This document shows, piece by piece, positions 18,301 to 25,641 of a DNA stretch of 57,739 nt (within the stretch, counting starts at the first letter, position 1; each line of letters opens with the position of its first letter). The stretch is from the NCBI GenBank assembly GCA_013822915.1, contig PNLG01000208.1, positions 1 to 57,739 on the forward strand, given 5' to 3'. Both the position numbers and the translations under genes were made by a program. This DNA comes from Sphingomonas sp. (GTDB lineage Bacteria > Pseudomonadota > Alphaproteobacteria > Sphingomonadales > Sphingomonadaceae). The notes under the pieces were generated by a model. It searched no databases and was not told where the DNA came from. It was given only the letters and a program-made list of their open reading frames with translations.

Positions 18301-19935
18301 GCGCAACGCGTCGATCGGCGGATTGGTGACTTGCGCGAAATTCTGGCGGAAAAACTGCGCAATCGAACGCGGGCGATCCGAAATCACCGCCAGCGGCGTG
18401 TCGTCGCCCATCGATCCGACCGCTTCCTTCCCCTCCACCACCAGCGGGGCAAGGATAAGCTCCATATCCTCCAGCGTCTGGCCCGCCGCAATCTGGCGCC
18501 GGATCAGCTCGGGCCGGTCATACCGGCGGACATCGGCTGCGATTTCGGGCAAAGCGTCGATTGTCAGATATTCGCCGATCATCGCGGCATAATCGGCCTC
18601 GCCCGCGATCCGGTCCTTAATCGCGCGGTCGCCGAACACCGCACCATTTTCCAGATCAACCGCGATCATCTGCCCCGGCCCCAGCCGCCCCTTGGCGATG
18701 ATCGACGCCTCTGGCACCACCACCATCCCGCTCTCACTGCCAACGATCAGCAAGCCGTCGCTGGTGCGGCTGTAGCGCAAGGGGCGCAGCGCATTGCGGT
18801 CCACCCCGGCGACCACCCACCGGCCATCGGTCATCGCCAGCGCCGCCGGGCCGTCCCACGGCTCCATCACGCTCGCCAGATATTGATACATCGCCCGGTG
18901 GTCGGCGGGCATGTCACCCTCCTCCTGCCAAGCCTCTGGCACCAGCATCAGCTTGGCGGTTGGCGCGTCGCGGCCAGAACGGCAAATCGCCTCGAACACA
19001 GCGTCAAGTGCTGCGGTATCGCTCGCACCCGCCGGAATCACGGGCTTGATGTCTTCGCTATGCTCGCCAAAGGCGAGGCTCGCCATCTTGATCTCGTGGC
19101 TGAGCATCCAGTTCTTGTTGCCGCGGATCGTGTTGATTTCGCCGTTATGGGCCAGGCACCGGAACGGCTGCGCCAGCCACCACTGCGGAAAGGTATTGGT
19201 CGAATAGCGCTGATGAAAAATCGCGACGCGACTTTCAAAACGCGGGTCACGCAAGTCAGGATAAAAAACCGACAGGCTCTGGGCGAGGAACAGTCCCTTG
19301 TAAATAATCGACCGGCACGACAGCGAGCAGATGTAAAAGCCCTGAATTTGGGCGGCGATGACCCGCTTTTCGATACGCCTGCGGATCAGATAGAGATTTT
19401 TTTCAAACTCATCGAGATTGCCTGCGGAAAGGCTGGGCCCCGCGATCATGATCTGTTCAATCTCGGGCCGCGTCGCCTGCGCCTTTTGGCCGATCACCGA
19501 CACATCGACCGGCACCTGGCGCCAGCCGTAAATCGTATAGCCTTCCTCGATGATCGCCGATTCAACGATGGTCCGGCACGCTTCCTGCGCTGACAAATCG
19601 GTGCGGGGGAGGAAAATCATCCCCACGCCGAGCCGATTGGGCAGCGGGCGGTGGCCCGACAGCGCAATCGCATCGTCGAAAAACGCGACCGGCAAGTCGA
19701 TGTGCAGACCAGCGCCATCGCCGGTCATGCCATCGGCGTCCACCGCACCCCGGTGCCACACCGCTCTCAACGCCTCGATCGCCGATTGGACCACACGGCG
19801 ATTGGGCTTGCCATCGGTCGCCGCGACGAGGCCGACGCCGCAGGCATCCGATTCCATGTCGGGGCGATACATGCCGTTGGCGGCGAGATGCTCGGCGGGA
19901 GTCATGGGGCGGGCGCGTTGATCGGTGATTGTCAT
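15400..19935 (-). CDS. gltB: Glutamate synthase (NADPH) large subunit
   Basis: A 1511-residue GOGAT alpha subunit, normal length. After a 31-residue propeptide comes the glutaminase nucleophile C32 (SDACGVGLVA). Next are the glutamine amidotransferase domain, central domain, the FMN-binding synthase barrel with GEGGEDRSRY and the ammonia-channel region, the 3Fe-4S cysteines in CIMVRQCHSNTCPVGVC, and the C-terminal beta-helix (GGTAVVLGEVGANFGAGMSGG). It converts glutamine plus 2-oxoglutarate into two glutamates with the GltD subunit. Its ATG overlaps the stop of a 66-codon gene that itself overlaps gltD, so all three are translationally coupled. Confidence 0.97.
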   Translation of the reverse strand: MTITDQRARPMTPAEHLAANGMYRPDMESDACGVGLVAATDGKPNRRVVQSAIEALRAVWHRGAVDADGMTGDGAGLHIDLPVAFFDDAIALSGHRPLPNRLGVGMIFLPRTDLSAQEACRTIVESAIIEEGYTIYGWRQVPVDVSVIGQKAQATRPEIEQIMIAGPSLSAGNLDEFEKNLYLIRRRIEKRVIAAQIQGFYICSLSCRSIIYKGLFLAQSLSVFYPDLRDPRFESRVAIFHQRYSTNTFPQWWLAQPFRCLAHNGEINTIRGNKNWMLSHEIKMASLAFGEHSEDIKPVIPAGASDTAALDAVFEAICRSGRDAPTAKLMLVPEAWQEEGDMPADHRAMYQYLASVMEPWDGPAALAMTDGRWVVAGVDRNALRPLRYSRTSDGLLIVGSESGMVVVPEASIIAKGRLGPGQMIAVDLENGAVFGDRAIKDRIAGEADYAAMIGEYLTIDALPEIAADVRRYDRPELIRRQIAAGQTLEDMELILAPLVVEGKEAVGSMGDDTPLAVISDRPRSIAQFFRQNFAQVTNPPIDALRERRVMTLKTRFGNLANILDPAGSQSRVLVLDSPVLTCADWDRLRAYFGPQAAEIDCTFAVGGGPETLRAAIQNIRAQAEQAVREGRTDLFLTDEAAGPGRIAIAGVLAAAAVHTHLVRKGLRAYASVNIRTAECLDTHYYAVLIGVGATTVNAYLAEAAIADRHARGLFGDMSIADCLARHRNSIEDGLLKIMSKMGIAVISSYRGGYNFEAVGLSRSLVNDLFPGMPAKISGEGYVSLHLSARMRHEAAFDAPVTTLPIGGYYRQRLGSETHAYSAPLMHLLQNAVARDSYSTYLQFSRGVADLPPVYLRDLLQFNFPDEGVPVDQVEAITEIRKRFVTPGMSLGALSPEAHETLAIAMNRIGAKAVSGEGGEDRSRYTPYDNGDNANSSIKQVASGRFGVTAEYLNACEEIEIKVAQGAKPGEGGQLPGFKVTDLIAKLRHATPGVTLISPPPHHDIYSIEDLAQLIYDLKQINPRARVCVKLVSSAGIGTVAAGVAKAHADVILVSGNVGGTGASPQTSIKYAGTPWEMGLSEVNQVLTLNGLRHRVRLRTDGGLRTGRDIVVAAILGAEEFGIGTLSLVAMGCIMVRQCHSNTCPVGVCTQDEALRAKFGGSPEKVINLMTFIAEEVRDILARLGVRSLDEVIGRTELLRQVSRGAEHLDDLDLNPILAKVDADDDQRRFSLTTWRNEVPDSLDAQMIRDAAAVFSRGEKMQLTYSVRNTHRAVGTRLSSEITRTIGMAKLADGHVHVRLRGSAGQSLGAFLCKGITLEVFGDANDYVGKGLSGGIIVVRPVVSSPLVSHENTIIGNTVLYGATAGKLFAAGQAGERFAVRNSGADVVVEGCGANGCEYMTGGTAVVLGEVGANFGAGMSGGMAFVYDPTGSFTRRANPDSIIWQRIASSHWEGVLFNLVRTHAEATDSKWAATLIDEWDRVAGHFWQIVPREMLARLPQPLDDRANMVAAE

Positions 19936-20132
19936 GTCGTGGGCCGCTCCGTCGGCAAGAGGCTCTCCAACGTCCTGCGCATCGCCTCTTGGCCAACTTC
20001 AGCACCGGCCGCTGCGCCCAGGTTGAACAGCCGACCCTGCAATTCGGGCAACAGCTTCAGCGACTTCTGCCCGACGGGTGACGCATAAAAATCGCTTATC
20101 GCCAGAACAACCGCCATCACGAGCGAGATCAC
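19932..20132 (-). CDS. 66-aa protein coupled between gltD and gltB
   Basis: Small uncharacterised protein. Its GTG overlaps the gltD stop as GTGA and its TGA overlaps the gltB start as ATGA, so the frame exactly bridges the two enzyme genes with 4-nt overlaps on both sides. The N-terminus MISLVMAVVLAISDF is a short hydrophobic segment; the rest is amphipathic, with Gly/Ala (FNLGAAAGAEVGQEA) and a C-terminal RRTLESLLP helix. No known domain is recognised. The exact double coupling argues for real translation, perhaps a membrane-anchored accessory or simply a coupling cistron. Confidence 0.7.
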   Translation of the reverse strand: MISLVMAVVLAISDFYASPVGQKSLKLLPELQGRLFNLGAAAGAEVGQEAMRRTLESLLPTERPTT

Positions 20133-21568
20133 GCCGCCTTCCTCCCAACCTTGCCGAGATCGCGCAGATAACGCCCCATCTGCGCCGCCACGTCACGCCC
20201 ATCGCGCAGCGCCCACACCACCAGCGACGCGCCGCGCACGATGTCGCCTGCCGCAAACACACCGGGCAGGCTGGTTTGCATCGTGGCCGCATCAACCACC
20301 ACCGTGCCCCAGCGCGTCACGCGCAGGTCGGGCGCGTCGAACAGCACGGGCAGGGGTTCGGCGTCAAAGCCCAGCGCCTTGATGACCAGATCGGCGGGCA
20401 TCTCCTCCGCTGCCCCCGGATCGGGCTCGGGCGCGCGCCTGCCGCTCGCGTCAGGCGCGCCGAGCCGCATCCGCCCGACGCTGACCGACTGCACGGGGTC
20501 GCCCGCAAACCCCTCTGGCGCGGCGAGCCAGACGAACTCGACGCCCTCTTCTTCGGCATTGGCGACTTCGCGCTGGCTGCCGGGCATGTTCGCGCGATCG
20601 CGGCGGTAGAGGCATTTGACCGAGGCCGCGCCCTGGCGAACCGCCGTGCGCACGCAGTCCATCGCGGTGTCGCCGCCGCCGATCACCACGACATGCTTGC
20701 CCGCCGCGTTTAGTGCGCCTGAATCGAATTCGGGCACCGTATCGCCAAAACACTGGCGGTTCGACGCGATCAGATAGTCGAGCGCGTCGACCACCCCGCT
20801 CACCTCGACGCCAGAAACCTGAATGGCGCGCGGCTTGTAGACGCCGGTTGCGATCAGCACCCCATCATGGCGATCGCGCAGTTCATTGAGCGTGACGTCG
20901 CGACCGATTTCGACATTCTGGTGAAACTCAATGCCGCCCGCCGCCAGCCGGTCAATCCGGCGCATCACTACCGGCTTCTCCAGCTTGAAGCCGGGAATGC
21001 CATAGGTCAGCAGCCCGCCAGCGCGGTCGTGCCGGTCATAGACATGAACCGCATGCCCCAGGCCACACAGATGCTCGGCGGCGGCTAGCCCAGCGGGCCC
21101 CGCGCCGATAATCGCAACCGACCGGCCCGTTGGTGGACCGGCGAGGAGCGGCTCGACCCAGCCATTGTCCCAGGCGGTATCGGTAATGAATTTTTCGACG
21201 GCACCAATTGTCACCGCGCCATGCCCCGCGGTCTCGATCACGCAATTGCCCTCGCACAGCCGGTCCTGCGGACAGATGCGCCCGCAAATTTCGGGCATGG
21301 TCGAGGTGGCGTTGGACAGCTCATACGCCTCGCGCAGCCGCCCCTCCGCCGTCAGTCGCAGCCAGTCGGGGATGTGGTTGTGGAGCGGGCAATGGACCGA
21401 GCAATAAGGCACGCCACACTGCGAACAGCGCGCGGCCTGCGCTTCGCCTGCGAGATGGGCATAGCGATCGGCAATCTCTTGAAAATCACTGGCGCGCGAA
21501 TCTGCGGCGCGCTTTGCCGGATAGGCCTGCGCCGTGCCCACAAATTTCAGCATCGGTTCGTGCGCCAT
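20129..21568 (-). CDS. gltD: Glutamate synthase (NADPH) small subunit
   Basis: A 479-residue GOGAT beta subunit. The N-terminal 4Fe-4S cysteines lie in CSQCGVPYCSVHCPLHNHIP and CGRICPQDRLCEGNCV. An FAD Rossmann motif VAIIGAGPAGLAAAEHL and an NADPH Rossmann motif HVVVIGGGDTAMDC follow. It passes electrons from NADPH to GltB. ATG 21568 follows GGTGGGAACC; a GTG 12 nt upstream is less likely. It is the first gene of the gltD-small ORF-gltB operon. The 161-nt upstream gap (21569-21729) presumably holds the promoter, but no clear boxes could be fixed. Confidence 0.96.
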   Translation of the reverse strand: MAHEPMLKFVGTAQAYPAKRAADSRASDFQEIADRYAHLAGEAQAARCSQCGVPYCSVHCPLHNHIPDWLRLTAEGRLREAYELSNATSTMPEICGRICPQDRLCEGNCVIETAGHGAVTIGAVEKFITDTAWDNGWVEPLLAGPPTGRSVAIIGAGPAGLAAAEHLCGLGHAVHVYDRHDRAGGLLTYGIPGFKLEKPVVMRRIDRLAAGGIEFHQNVEIGRDVTLNELRDRHDGVLIATGVYKPRAIQVSGVEVSGVVDALDYLIASNRQCFGDTVPEFDSGALNAAGKHVVVIGGGDTAMDCVRTAVRQGAASVKCLYRRDRANMPGSQREVANAEEEGVEFVWLAAPEGFAGDPVQSVSVGRMRLGAPDASGRRAPEPDPGAAEEMPADLVIKALGFDAEPLPVLFDAPDLRVTRWGTVVVDAATMQTSLPGVFAAGDIVRGASLVVWALRDGRDVAAQMGRYLRDLGKVGRKAA

Positions 21569-21729
21569 GGTTCCCACCAATTCAGAAGGCGCGCAGCTTT
21601 ATTACAGAGCGACAATGGAGTCACGCATTAATGCCACTATAGGACAGTTGTTATGCCCTTATTTTTCCAATGCTCTCACCGCCGCCGCAGTTCAACCACG
21701 GGACATCGCATTTTAGTACCGTATCGGCC

Positions 21730-22539
21730 CTATCTGGCCATCAGCCAGATCAGCGCGACGCTGCCCACGACGATCCGATACCAGGCGAACGGCCCAAAAC
21801 CATGCTTGCCGACAATGCCAACGAACCAGCGCACCACCAGCAGCGCGACGACAAACGCCACCACAAAACCGAGCGCAATCCCGCCCCAGCCCACGCCATT
21901 GGCGGCGGCCAGCGTATCGCGGTGGCTGGCCAGTTCGACCACACTCGCGCCGAGCATGGTCGGAATCGCGAGGAAAAAGCTGAATTCGGCCGCTGTGCGC
22001 CGCTCCACCCCCAAGGTCAGCGCGCCCAATATCGTCGCCCCCGACCGGCTGACCCCGGGGATCATCGCCAGACATTGCAACACGCCAATCCCAAGCGCGG
22101 TGCGCGCCGGAATATCGGCAATGCCGCCTGGCTTGCCCGGCTTGACCACGCGCTCGATCACCAAAATCGCAACGCCGCCCGCGATCAGCGCCACCGCGAC
22201 CACCACCGGGTTGAGCAGCAACGCCTCAATCTGCTTGCGAAACGCCAGCCCGATGACGACAGCGGGCGTGAACGCGATCAGCAGATTGGCGACAAACCGC
22301 CCCGCCCCCGCCTCCCCGCGCAACAGCCCCTGCATCACAACCCAAAAAGTGCGCCAATAAAGCACGACCACGGCCAGAATAGCGCCAAGCTGAATAATGA
22401 TGTCGAACAATTGCCACTTGGCGTCGCTATAGCCCAGCAACGCGCCCGCGAGGATCAAATGCCCCGTCGATGACACGGGCAAGAACTCGGTAATCCCCTC
22501 GACAATGCCGAGCAGGATGATGGTCAAAACATCGCTCAC
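21730..22539 (-). CDS. uppP: Undecaprenyl-diphosphate phosphatase
   Basis: A 269-residue inner-membrane enzyme that recycles undecaprenyl pyrophosphate for peptidoglycan synthesis (BacA family, bacitracin resistance). Both active-site motifs are present: EGITEFLPVSSTGHL near the start and PGVSRSGATI in the second half, along with about eight hydrophobic segments. The GTG start at 22539 is preceded by GGGGGAAG and begins exactly at the family's usual VSDVLTIILLGIVEG. It lies 46 nt downstream of the NAD(P)-binding gene on the same strand. Confidence 0.95.
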   Translation of the reverse strand: MSDVLTIILLGIVEGITEFLPVSSTGHLILAGALLGYSDAKWQLFDIIIQLGAILAVVVLYWRTFWVVMQGLLRGEAGAGRFVANLLIAFTPAVVIGLAFRKQIEALLLNPVVVAVALIAGGVAILVIERVVKPGKPGGIADIPARTALGIGVLQCLAMIPGVSRSGATILGALTLGVERRTAAEFSFFLAIPTMLGASVVELASHRDTLAAANGVGWGGIALGFVVAFVVALLVVRWFVGIVGKHGFGPFAWYRIVVGSVALIWLMAR

Positions 22540-22585
22540 ACTTCCCCCGGATCCTCGAAATGACAGCGCAGGCCAACGGAGCCGT

Positions 22586-23515
22586 TCAGGCAGTCGCGGT
22601 AAAGCGGCCATTGCGGCGATATTGCACCAGCCAGCCCGGCGCAATCGCGTCCATCGGCGTCGGCACAATCCCAAACGCCGCCATGCCCATCGCATCGGGT
22701 GCGACGACATTATCGCTTTGCAACATCTTCCACTGATCGCGCGTAATCGGCGCGCCGGGCAAAAAGCCGAACGCTGCTATCATCGCCGACACGGCATCGG
22801 GCACATCGACCACCAAAGGCGATTGGCCGTTTTGTGCAGCGATCCACTCGATCAGGCCACGCATTGTTACAATGTCAGGCCCGCCCAACGCAAATGTCTG
22901 GCCGCCAAATCGCCCAGGCTCAGCAAGCGCGGCCACAATCGCGCGCGCGACATCGCCGACATAGACGGGCTGAAACCGGGCGCTGCCTCGCACTACGGGC
23001 ACGACGGGCGCGGCCGCGATCATCGCGGCAAAGCGGTTCACAAACTGATCCTCGCGGCCAAAAACGATCGACGGGCGCAAGATCGTCGCTGCCGGGAAAG
23101 CGGCGCGCACCATTGCTTCACCCTCGCCCTTGCTGCGGCCATAGGCCGATGGCGAGTGCGGGTCTGCGCCAATCGCCGATATCTGCACCAGCGCGCTGAC
23201 CCCGGCGCGCGCGGCAGCCGTTGCGACATTGCCCGCGCCCGCCGCCTGAAACGCGTGAAAATCGCCCTTTAATATACCGACAAGATTGACGACTGCGTCG
23301 CTCCCCTGCACCGCCCGCGCAATGCTATCGGGTCGGCGGATGTCGGCGGCCACAAATTGCGTTTGACCTAGATTGCCAAGCGGTTTCAGGAACAAAGCGG
23401 CTTTGGGATTGCGCTGTGCCACGCGCACCCGCGCGCCATGCGCCAGCAATTCCTGCGCGACATAGCGGCCAAGAAAACCGCCCCCGCCGATCAGCGTGAC
23501 CATCTTGTCCTTCAT
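22586..23515 (-). CDS. NDUFA9-like NAD(P)H-binding protein
   Basis: A 309-residue atypical SDR protein. TLIGGGGFLGRYVAQELLAHGARVRVAQR is the nucleotide-binding Rossmann start; ILRPSIVFGREDQFVNRFA and PVYVGDVARAI are typical of the complex I NDUFA9 subunit family, which alphaproteobacteria encode outside the nuo operon. It may be a complex I accessory or a quinone-related reductase-like protein. GAGGA lies 7 nt before ATG 23515. It is upstream of uppP, probably in one transcript, and divergent from the tRNA promoter. Confidence 0.88.
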   Translation of the reverse strand: MKDKMVTLIGGGGFLGRYVAQELLAHGARVRVAQRNPKAALFLKPLGNLGQTQFVAADIRRPDSIARAVQGSDAVVNLVGILKGDFHAFQAAGAGNVATAAARAGVSALVQISAIGADPHSPSAYGRSKGEGEAMVRAAFPAATILRPSIVFGREDQFVNRFAAMIAAAPVVPVVRGSARFQPVYVGDVARAIVAALAEPGRFGGQTFALGGPDIVTMRGLIEWIAAQNGQSPLVVDVPDAVSAMIAAFGFLPGAPITRDQWKMLQSDNVVAPDAMGMAAFGIVPTPMDAIAPGWLVQYRRNGRFTATA

Positions 23516-23600
23516 CTTGGTTCCTCTAGCGTCAATCCCGACGCGCGAGCCATGCCGCCCCGTTGCGCAAACGGCAAGCGCGAAGAGGTGCGATCGCGTG

Positions 23601-23629
23601 TTGACAAGCATGCGCCCCCTCCCCTAGAG
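23601..23629 (+). promoter_or_regulatory. Probable promoter of tRNA-Leu
   Basis: A consensus -35 box TTGACA (23601-23606) and a -10-like CTAGAG (23624-23629) are 17 nt apart and end 31 nt before the mature tRNA. The -10 is GC-rich, as is common in sphingomonads. Confidence 0.55.
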
Positions 23630-23660
23630 CGCGCCGCCTACCTGATGTGCAAACATCCGT

Positions 23661-23747
23661 GCCCAGATGGCGGAATTGGTAGACGCACCAGCTTCAGGTG
23701 CTGGCGCTCGCAAGGGCGTGGAGGTTCGAGTCCTCTTCTGGGCACCA
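23661..23747 (+). tRNA. tRNA-Leu (anticodon CAG)
   Basis: An 87-nt class II tRNA with an encoded 3' CCA. The acceptor stem GCCCAGA pairs with TCTGGGC; the D-arm contains GGCGGAATTGGTAGACGC. The anticodon stem CCAGC/GCTGG encloses the loop TTCAGGT with CAG in the centre. A long variable arm GCTCGCAAGGGC follows, then the T-arm GGTTCGAGTCC. It is intact although a mobile element is joined to its 3' end and the recombinase frame reads 54 nt into it from the other strand. Confidence 0.97.
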
Positions 23748-25340
23748 CTTCCGGTCAAAACCGCGAACCGCGGGGCCGGCTTTCGTGTTGCCCTTGGTGG
23801 CAGCCGCTTCGAGCACCGCGGTGGAACCAGCGACGACGATATCGTTGTCGTTGACCGACACGCTGCCTACCAACATCCGCACATAGGAGCGCCGCAGGTC
23901 GGCGTTCTGTCCCATAATCTCCGCTCGCAGGATCGCGCCGAACCGCTCGATGGAAGCATCGTCGATAATGTGAGCACCAGCACCCAGTTGGTTCTGTAAG
24001 CTGTGCTCGGTTTCGGTCAGTGCCGCGATTGATGCGCGTCCTTCGGCAAGCTTCTCGCCGAAGATCGCATCGCGCGGACTCATCAGCCCTTCTTCGACGA
24101 GTTCGAGAAGACGACGCAGCCGAGTTTCGGCGGCGATCCGTTCGCGGCGAACGCGGTCAAGATCATCCTTGCGCCGCTTCTCGGCATCGTCCGACCGGTC
24201 AAGAACATCGGCGAGGAGAAGCTTTAGCCGCGAGGGTTCAAGGACGCGCTGCAGCAGGCCTGTGAGCACGATGCTGTCCAAAGCATCCTCTCGAATCGCC
24301 TTGCTAGGGCAGCTCGTGGCACCAGCTGTCGCCTTACGATTGCAAATATAATAGCGATAGGCACCACCCTTGCCACTTCTCAGAACCATGCCAGACCCGC
24401 ATTCGGGATGGCCGCACCTAGCAATTCCGGTCAAGAGCACTGGGGAATTAGTGATCCGCGGGGGTGTGACCCTCGGAGCAGCCTTGGCGCGTATCGCGGC
24501 GACGTTTGCGATGACGTCGGGCGCGATGATCTGCGGGCAAGACACGACGATCGCCTCCGCCTCGGTCGGCTTCACGCCCTTCGCGTCGGCTGTGCGATCG
24601 CGGTAAGCGCCGGCATAATGCTGGCGATTGAGGATTCCATCGACATTGCTGTGGAAGAAGGACTTGCCACGCAATGTATAACCATTGGCATTGAGGTGCT
24701 TCGCGATGGCGCGGGTGCCCATCGGCTGGCCGTTCAAACCGAAGGTGGCCAGCTTGTAGATGAAGCGGACAATCGCCGCTTCCTCCTCGACAATGACGAG
24801 CTTCTTTCGGCCCTTGCGCCCGTCAGTGACGACCACCCGTGATTCGTAGCCAAATGGAACCGGGCCCCCGTTCCAATAGCCCGCGTTCGCATTGCCCCGG
24901 CGGTCGCGGCAGGTGAAGATCGAGGCGTCGTTGGCGTATTTCTCGTTCATCACCGCGATCATCGAGCGCATCATCCGTCCGTTGGGATCGTCGGCGATGT
25001 CCTCGACAAGCGACACCAGCCGCACGCCCGCCTCTGACAGCCTGTGCTCGGCCGTGACCTGCGTCAGCAGACGGCGTGCGAAGCGGCTCAGCGCATACAC
25101 GACAATCAGATCCACCGGCCGGTCGGCAGCGGTCGCCTGGGCGATCATTCGATCGAATTCACGCCGATGGAGCTTGCGGCCGGAGACGTTCAGCTCCTCG
25201 AACTCTTCGGCTACAGTCCAGCCTTGCCGTTCGCAGTAGGAACGGCATGCAGCACGTTGAGCTGCCCCGGAAGCGTTGTTGCCGTCTTCGTCGTCGTTAC
25301 TAACTCGGGCATAGATATAGGCGCGGAGCGGCTGGGTCAT
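23694..25340 (-). CDS. Large serine recombinase (integrase) of the element
   Basis: A 548-residue site-specific recombinase. The resolvase-type catalytic domain starts LRAYIYARVSNDDED with nucleophile S14, followed by ALSRFARR and the catalytic arginines. Then come the recombinase domain (GYESRVVV to NVDGILNRQHYAGAY), a zinc ribbon (CGHPECGS...YICNRKATAGATSC), and a coiled-coil stretch of about 390-450 (DDAEKRRKDDLDRVRRERIAAETRLRRL type). The last 14 residues (EEDSNLHALASAST) are antisense tRNA-Leu sequence, so the frame ends inside the tRNA. The gene is the left-most of the element and most likely drives its integration and excision. Confidence 0.95.
   Translation of the reverse strand: MTQPLRAYIYARVSNDDEDGNNASGAAQRAACRSYCERQGWTVAEEFEELNVSGRKLHRREFDRMIAQATAADRPVDLIVVYALSRFARRLLTQVTAEHRLSEAGVRLVSLVEDIADDPNGRMMRSMIAVMNEKYANDASIFTCRDRRGNANAGYWNGGPVPFGYESRVVVTDGRKGRKKLVIVEEEAAIVRFIYKLATFGLNGQPMGTRAIAKHLNANGYTLRGKSFFHSNVDGILNRQHYAGAYRDRTADAKGVKPTEAEAIVVSCPQIIAPDVIANVAAIRAKAAPRVTPPRITNSPVLLTGIARCGHPECGSGMVLRSGKGGAYRYYICNRKATAGATSCPSKAIREDALDSIVLTGLLQRVLEPSRLKLLLADVLDRSDDAEKRRKDDLDRVRRERIAAETRLRRLLELVEEGLMSPRDAIFGEKLAEGRASIAALTETEHSLQNQLGAGAHIIDDASIERFGAILRAEIMGQNADLRRSYVRMLVGSVSVNDNDIVVAGSTAVLEAAATKGNTKAGPAVRGFDRKWCPEEDSNLHALASAST
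23730..23748 (+). repeat. Left attachment site (att core in tRNA-Leu 3' end)
   Basis: GTCCTCTTCTGGGCACCAC covers the T-arm and acceptor 3' end of the tRNA and recurs with 17/19 identity, same orientation, at 55589-55607. The recombinase gene begins on its inner side. Confidence 0.7.
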
Positions 25341-25358
25341 GTCAGGTCCTCAGATCGG

Positions 25359-25613
25359 TCAAACGGCCTTGTCGAACAGCGTCGCGAGCCGGTCGCGTAG
25401 ACAGTGGTATACGAGTGCCGCCTCACCAGGCAGCAGTTTATCAATCCGCTCGGGAACGTCGGTGCAGGCGATTTTCGCATCAGAATCGAGTGGACGTGCA
25501 GGGTCAACCCCCGCGGATGGACGATTCGCAGGAGTTGCGTCCAAAAACGAGTCACGCTCGGCGCCAGTCGCCTGGCACAGCGAAATGCAGGTGGGAGGAT
25601 GACGGTCGGCCAC
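25359..25613 (-). CDS. Hypothetical small protein upstream of recombinase
   Basis: An 84-codon frame (GTG start) ending 18 nt before the recombinase start on the same strand. The C-terminal half (ERIDKLLPGEAALVYHCLRDRLATLFDKAV) looks helical and protein-like; no domain recognised. Competing frames of similar length exist on the other strand, so coding status is uncertain. If real, it may be a recombination directionality factor, by position only. Confidence 0.35.
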   Translation of the reverse strand: MADRHPPTCISLCQATGAERDSFLDATPANRPSAGVDPARPLDSDAKIACTDVPERIDKLLPGEAALVYHCLRDRLATLFDKAV

Positions 25614-25641
25614 GGCCGATGCCTCAAGTCAGCCGATCGCC

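Noticed and set aside
17956..19593. Long open frame (545 codons) opposite gltB
   Set aside because: Antisense frame of a high-GC gene. Its composition is Arg/His/Pro-rich without any domain, and gltB on the other strand is unmistakable.
23694..23747. EEDSNLHALASAST as a conserved C-terminal motif of the recombinase
   Set aside because: It is simply the reverse translation of tRNA-Leu; similar strings appear wherever frames run backwards into tRNA-Leu genes.
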